NCBI GenBank assembly: GCA_947359465.1
Contig: OX375877.1
Location: 54,948,944-55,012,943 of the forward strand
DNA from: Metellina segmentata
Lineage: Eukaryota > Arthropoda > Arachnida > Araneae > Tetragnathidae
Reading direction: 5' to 3'
Length of the DNA stretch: 64,000 nucleotides
Shown here: positions 61,501 through 64,000 of the stretch, piece after piece
Layout of the letters: each line of letters starts with the position of its first letter
Position numbering within the stretch: the first letter of the stretch is position 1
Notes under the pieces: model-generated
Told to the model about the DNA's origin: nothing
Databases searched by the model: none
Seen by the model: the letters and a program-made list of their open reading frames with translations, nothing else
Translations under genes and position numbers: made by a program

Positions 61501-62288
61501 CTGTGAAATACATTAGAACAAATGTAAAATACTATTGTGCAGATAAATAACTCAGCCAGAAAGAGGAATAAAAATAATTACATAAAAAGTGAATTCTTTT
61601 GCTTTCAATTATTTTTCAAATAATTTAATTATTAAACTAACCTGAATTTTTCAAAAGATTTATTGTAAAATTTTTAATAATTTGTTTAAGTAATAGGTGT
61701 TTTTAGGTTGTTTCAAAAATAATTCTTAAATTTCTGTTCCATAACAGGGTTTTTTAGCAAGTTGAAAATACTTGTATTAACAATGTTTTCTATAAACAGC
61801 TTATTTCAATATTCAATTTTGAATCTAAATCAAAATTAAACTTCATATACTAAATTTCACAGGGTGTCAAAATTTAAATCACTTAATTTAAATCAACAAT
61901 TAAAATCAGGATTTTAATCAAAAAAAAAAATTATTTTAATCATTGATTTGAATTACAACCTATCTTTTTAGAACTAAGTCAACACACACAAAAAAAAATC
62001 ACAGAACTCGTCAATGCTTTAAACTTTCAGCACTAATGGCTACATCCTGTAATTATCAGCTTTTGAAAAAATGTTTGGCACTGGACACTTGCAAATAATC
62101 TGAGGTTGTCTATGGACTAAGCAATCTGTTGAGTCAGGGATTCTGAACAACAGTAAAGTAAAAAACAAGTTGACATCTATTTGAAAATTTTGACAATATT
62201 CATGCATAATTTTTTAATAAGTTACAAACAATAAAGCATCCTATCAAGTGTATGAAGCATGGGAAAATATTGTACAGTAATGTTATAC
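61501..62288 (-). other. Upstream MAST intron
   Basis: AT-rich, with poly-A runs and no supported feature. The next upstream MAST exon was not found here. Confidence 0.5.
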
Positions 62289-63041
62289 CAAGGTGGCAAC
62301 AAATCCTTGCAAAAAAGTTCCTTGATATTTTCCTGATTTCTCTGACAGTCTCACAAAAATTTCCCTGATTTTACCAATTCCCTTAAGAAATGTTGTGATC
62401 CGTAATTTGTATCAATATACAGTATCCACACAATATTTTAAAATATTTAGGGTCAAATGGGGTAAAAGGATCGTTGTCCACAAATATTGTGTATATTTTC
62501 TCTACAAATAGTTTAATTGTTTTTGTAAAGGTTGGAACTCTTAAAATAGCAATTGAAAAAACTGGAGAAAAATACAAAATATTTTGACTACTAGCTTCTT
62601 ACACCTGACCCTACAGTATCATACTATTCATCAAAATCAAATGCAAATATGCATAAAAAGTTCTACAAAAATGTAATTGCAAACAAAAATCTTAATTTAA
62701 TGCACAAAAAAACATCATTAATTACACAAATTTCAAATTACATACCACAAGTTGAATAGCCAGCCTCGCGGCAACAAGACGCTGCAGCCGCAAAAAAAAC
62801 GGCAACTGTTTTCACGGTGTTTAAAAATTACAACACCAGTGTTCTTTATTAGAACTACTATTTATTTGATTTACAAAAGCACTCGTAATCGGGCATTTCT
62901 AGATAGGACAAATAATAATAGTTGCCATTTAAATTATCAAAATTTCCCTGATTTTGGTGAAATTTGGAAATTTTCTCTAATTTTTCCAAAATTAATAAAT
63001 TCCATGAGAATTCCTGATTTCCCGGTTCTGTTACCACCCTG
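62289..63041. mobile_element. hAT-like MITE, family C, TSD TATAC
   Basis: The left end caaggtggcaacaaatcc is inverted at the right end (ggttctgttaccaccctg). TATAC lies at 62284-62288 and 63042-63046. The subterminal motif ttccctgatttt / cctgatttctctg is repeated at both ends. A GC-rich block at 62760-62810 contains an exon-like sequence, discussed under findings. Confidence 0.85.
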
Positions 63042-63046
63042 TATAC

Positions 63047-63708
63047 TTTAAAAAGTCTTTAGTTATTTATACTGTCCATGACCAGTAGGCATATTTCTAA
63101 ATGTCAAGACAGCCAAAGAAAAACCCTACTAGTAGGCCTAAACTACTTGTTACCCCTTTAATTGACTGTGGCCAATGGCTTAGCTATAGTGATTTTTCAA
63201 CTATTCTTTTTAATTGAGACATACATACAAAATAACACAATTAATGTGATTAATAATTTATCAAATAAAAAATACAACTGAGCTCTCTATTTGAAAGCAT
63301 GACAGTTAAACACTATGAACATCTTTCATTTTGCAAAATGCACCCTGAAACAATCACATGTCACTTTAATAGTGACCCATAACTTTATCAAGACCCAAAT
63401 ATTTACCTAATCAGACTATAATTTAAGTCTGTCACTTACATTTCTTGATAAATTTGTTAACATGATGATGTAATTTACTCAAGAAAAACTATGTAGGATG
63501 TCAACTTGTGTTCTAAAGTTAAACAAATGTTTTACCTTTTGTTTTTATTTTGAAAATTCATTTTTTAAATGTATTACCATGTAACAAACTATGATTTTTA
63601 GTAAAATAAATATTGATTTACCAGGTCACAAATACTGATTGTTTACTTAAAATAAATATTGATTTACACACACACACATGTCATGTTAAAAACTCAATTT
63701 TTTTATCC
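63047..63708. other. AT-rich stretch without recognised features
   Basis: Nothing supported apart from a short CA run near 63667. Confidence 0.4.
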
Positions 63709-63921
63709 TTATGTTCTGTTAGAAATGAGAGAACGGTATTCAGTTATGTTCTTTCTGACGAGGCTGAAGATTGTCTCACACTCTTCATTGGAATGGGGGA
63801 TGAGCAGAATAGAAAGCATAACTTTGATCAATTTAGCAAATTTTATAATTCCATCAGCTCTTTTTATTTCACCTACTTCAACCCACTGCACATCAATACA
63901 GTCATGTCTTTCTATCATCAC
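63709..63921 (-). pseudogene. hAT transposase C-terminal remnant
   Basis: An open frame of 70 codons on minus ends IPHSNEECETIFSLVRK then NITEYRSLI. The pattern IPHSNA.CER.FS...K.K...R is the dimerisation-domain end of hAT-type transposases. The frame cannot be followed upstream without breaks, and the window ends at 64000. Terminal repeats were not seen. Confidence 0.65.
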
Positions 63922-64000
63922 AGATAAATCTTCCAGCTGTAGACAGTAAAACTACTTTTCCAATTCATCTATTGCTCCGTCATTGCACTCATTAAGTCCA

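Noticed and set aside
62746..62781. Candidate first MAST exon upstream of 61500
   Set aside because: In phase and with plausible splice sites, but only 12 codons, no family similarity, and it lies inside a MITE defined by its ends and TATAC duplication. Kept only as a finding.

Overview
The window is AT-rich eukaryotic DNA, almost certainly from an arthropod. A chelicerate such as a spider is my best guess, from the combination of long TE-filled introns, mariner/Tc1, pogo and gypsy relics and tRNA-derived SINEs; no single marker proves it. No prokaryotic features, CRISPR arrays or true tRNA/rRNA genes were found.

One protein-coding gene dominates. On the minus strand, from about 61500 down to the stop codon at 12265, 24 exons join in frame into 1,740 codons plus a stop of a microtubule-associated serine/threonine kinase (MAST family). 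Every junction is GT-AG and every intron phase matches its neighbour. The order is: Ser/Arg-rich N-terminal region (exons 61500 to 48126), MAST pre-kinase domain DUF1908 (35099 to about 31726), AGC-type kinase domain (31367 to 20578), linker (19626 to 18532), PDZ domain (17551 to 17340, finishing at the start of the last exon), and a long low-complexity C-terminal tail (14457 to 12265). The initiator ATG exon was not found and probably lies beyond position 64000. Exon sizes range from a 29-nt microexon to a 2,193-nt terminal exon; the largest intron is 13 kb (35100 to 48125).

The rest is introns and downstream flank, heavily colonised by mobile elements. Region 1 to 5700 (downstream of the gene) holds GC-rich TIR elements, a gypsy-like pol fragment, a SINE, an internally deleted gypsy-type LTR element with near-identical 369-bp LTRs, and another TIR element. 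Region 5700 to 12264 is mostly featureless AT-rich DNA with one hairpin and a pogo-like MITE, and probably includes the 3' UTR. The introns carry a Tc1 relic, a head-to-head pair of mariner fragments, SINEs with exact 11-14 bp target duplications, five hAT-like MITEs that share CAGGG-type ends and exact 5-bp target duplications, a probable non-autonomous Helitron with internal palindromes and 185-bp tandem repeats, a mariner relic, and a decayed copy of a multi-copy arthropod protein family of unknown function. A hAT transposase remnant lies at the right edge.

No operon-like or defence system is present. The most informative observations are the complete MAST exon model, its frame-critical 29-nt microexon, the coherent 5-bp-TSD MITE group, the Helitron-like element, the mariner palindrome and the unknown-family pseudogene.
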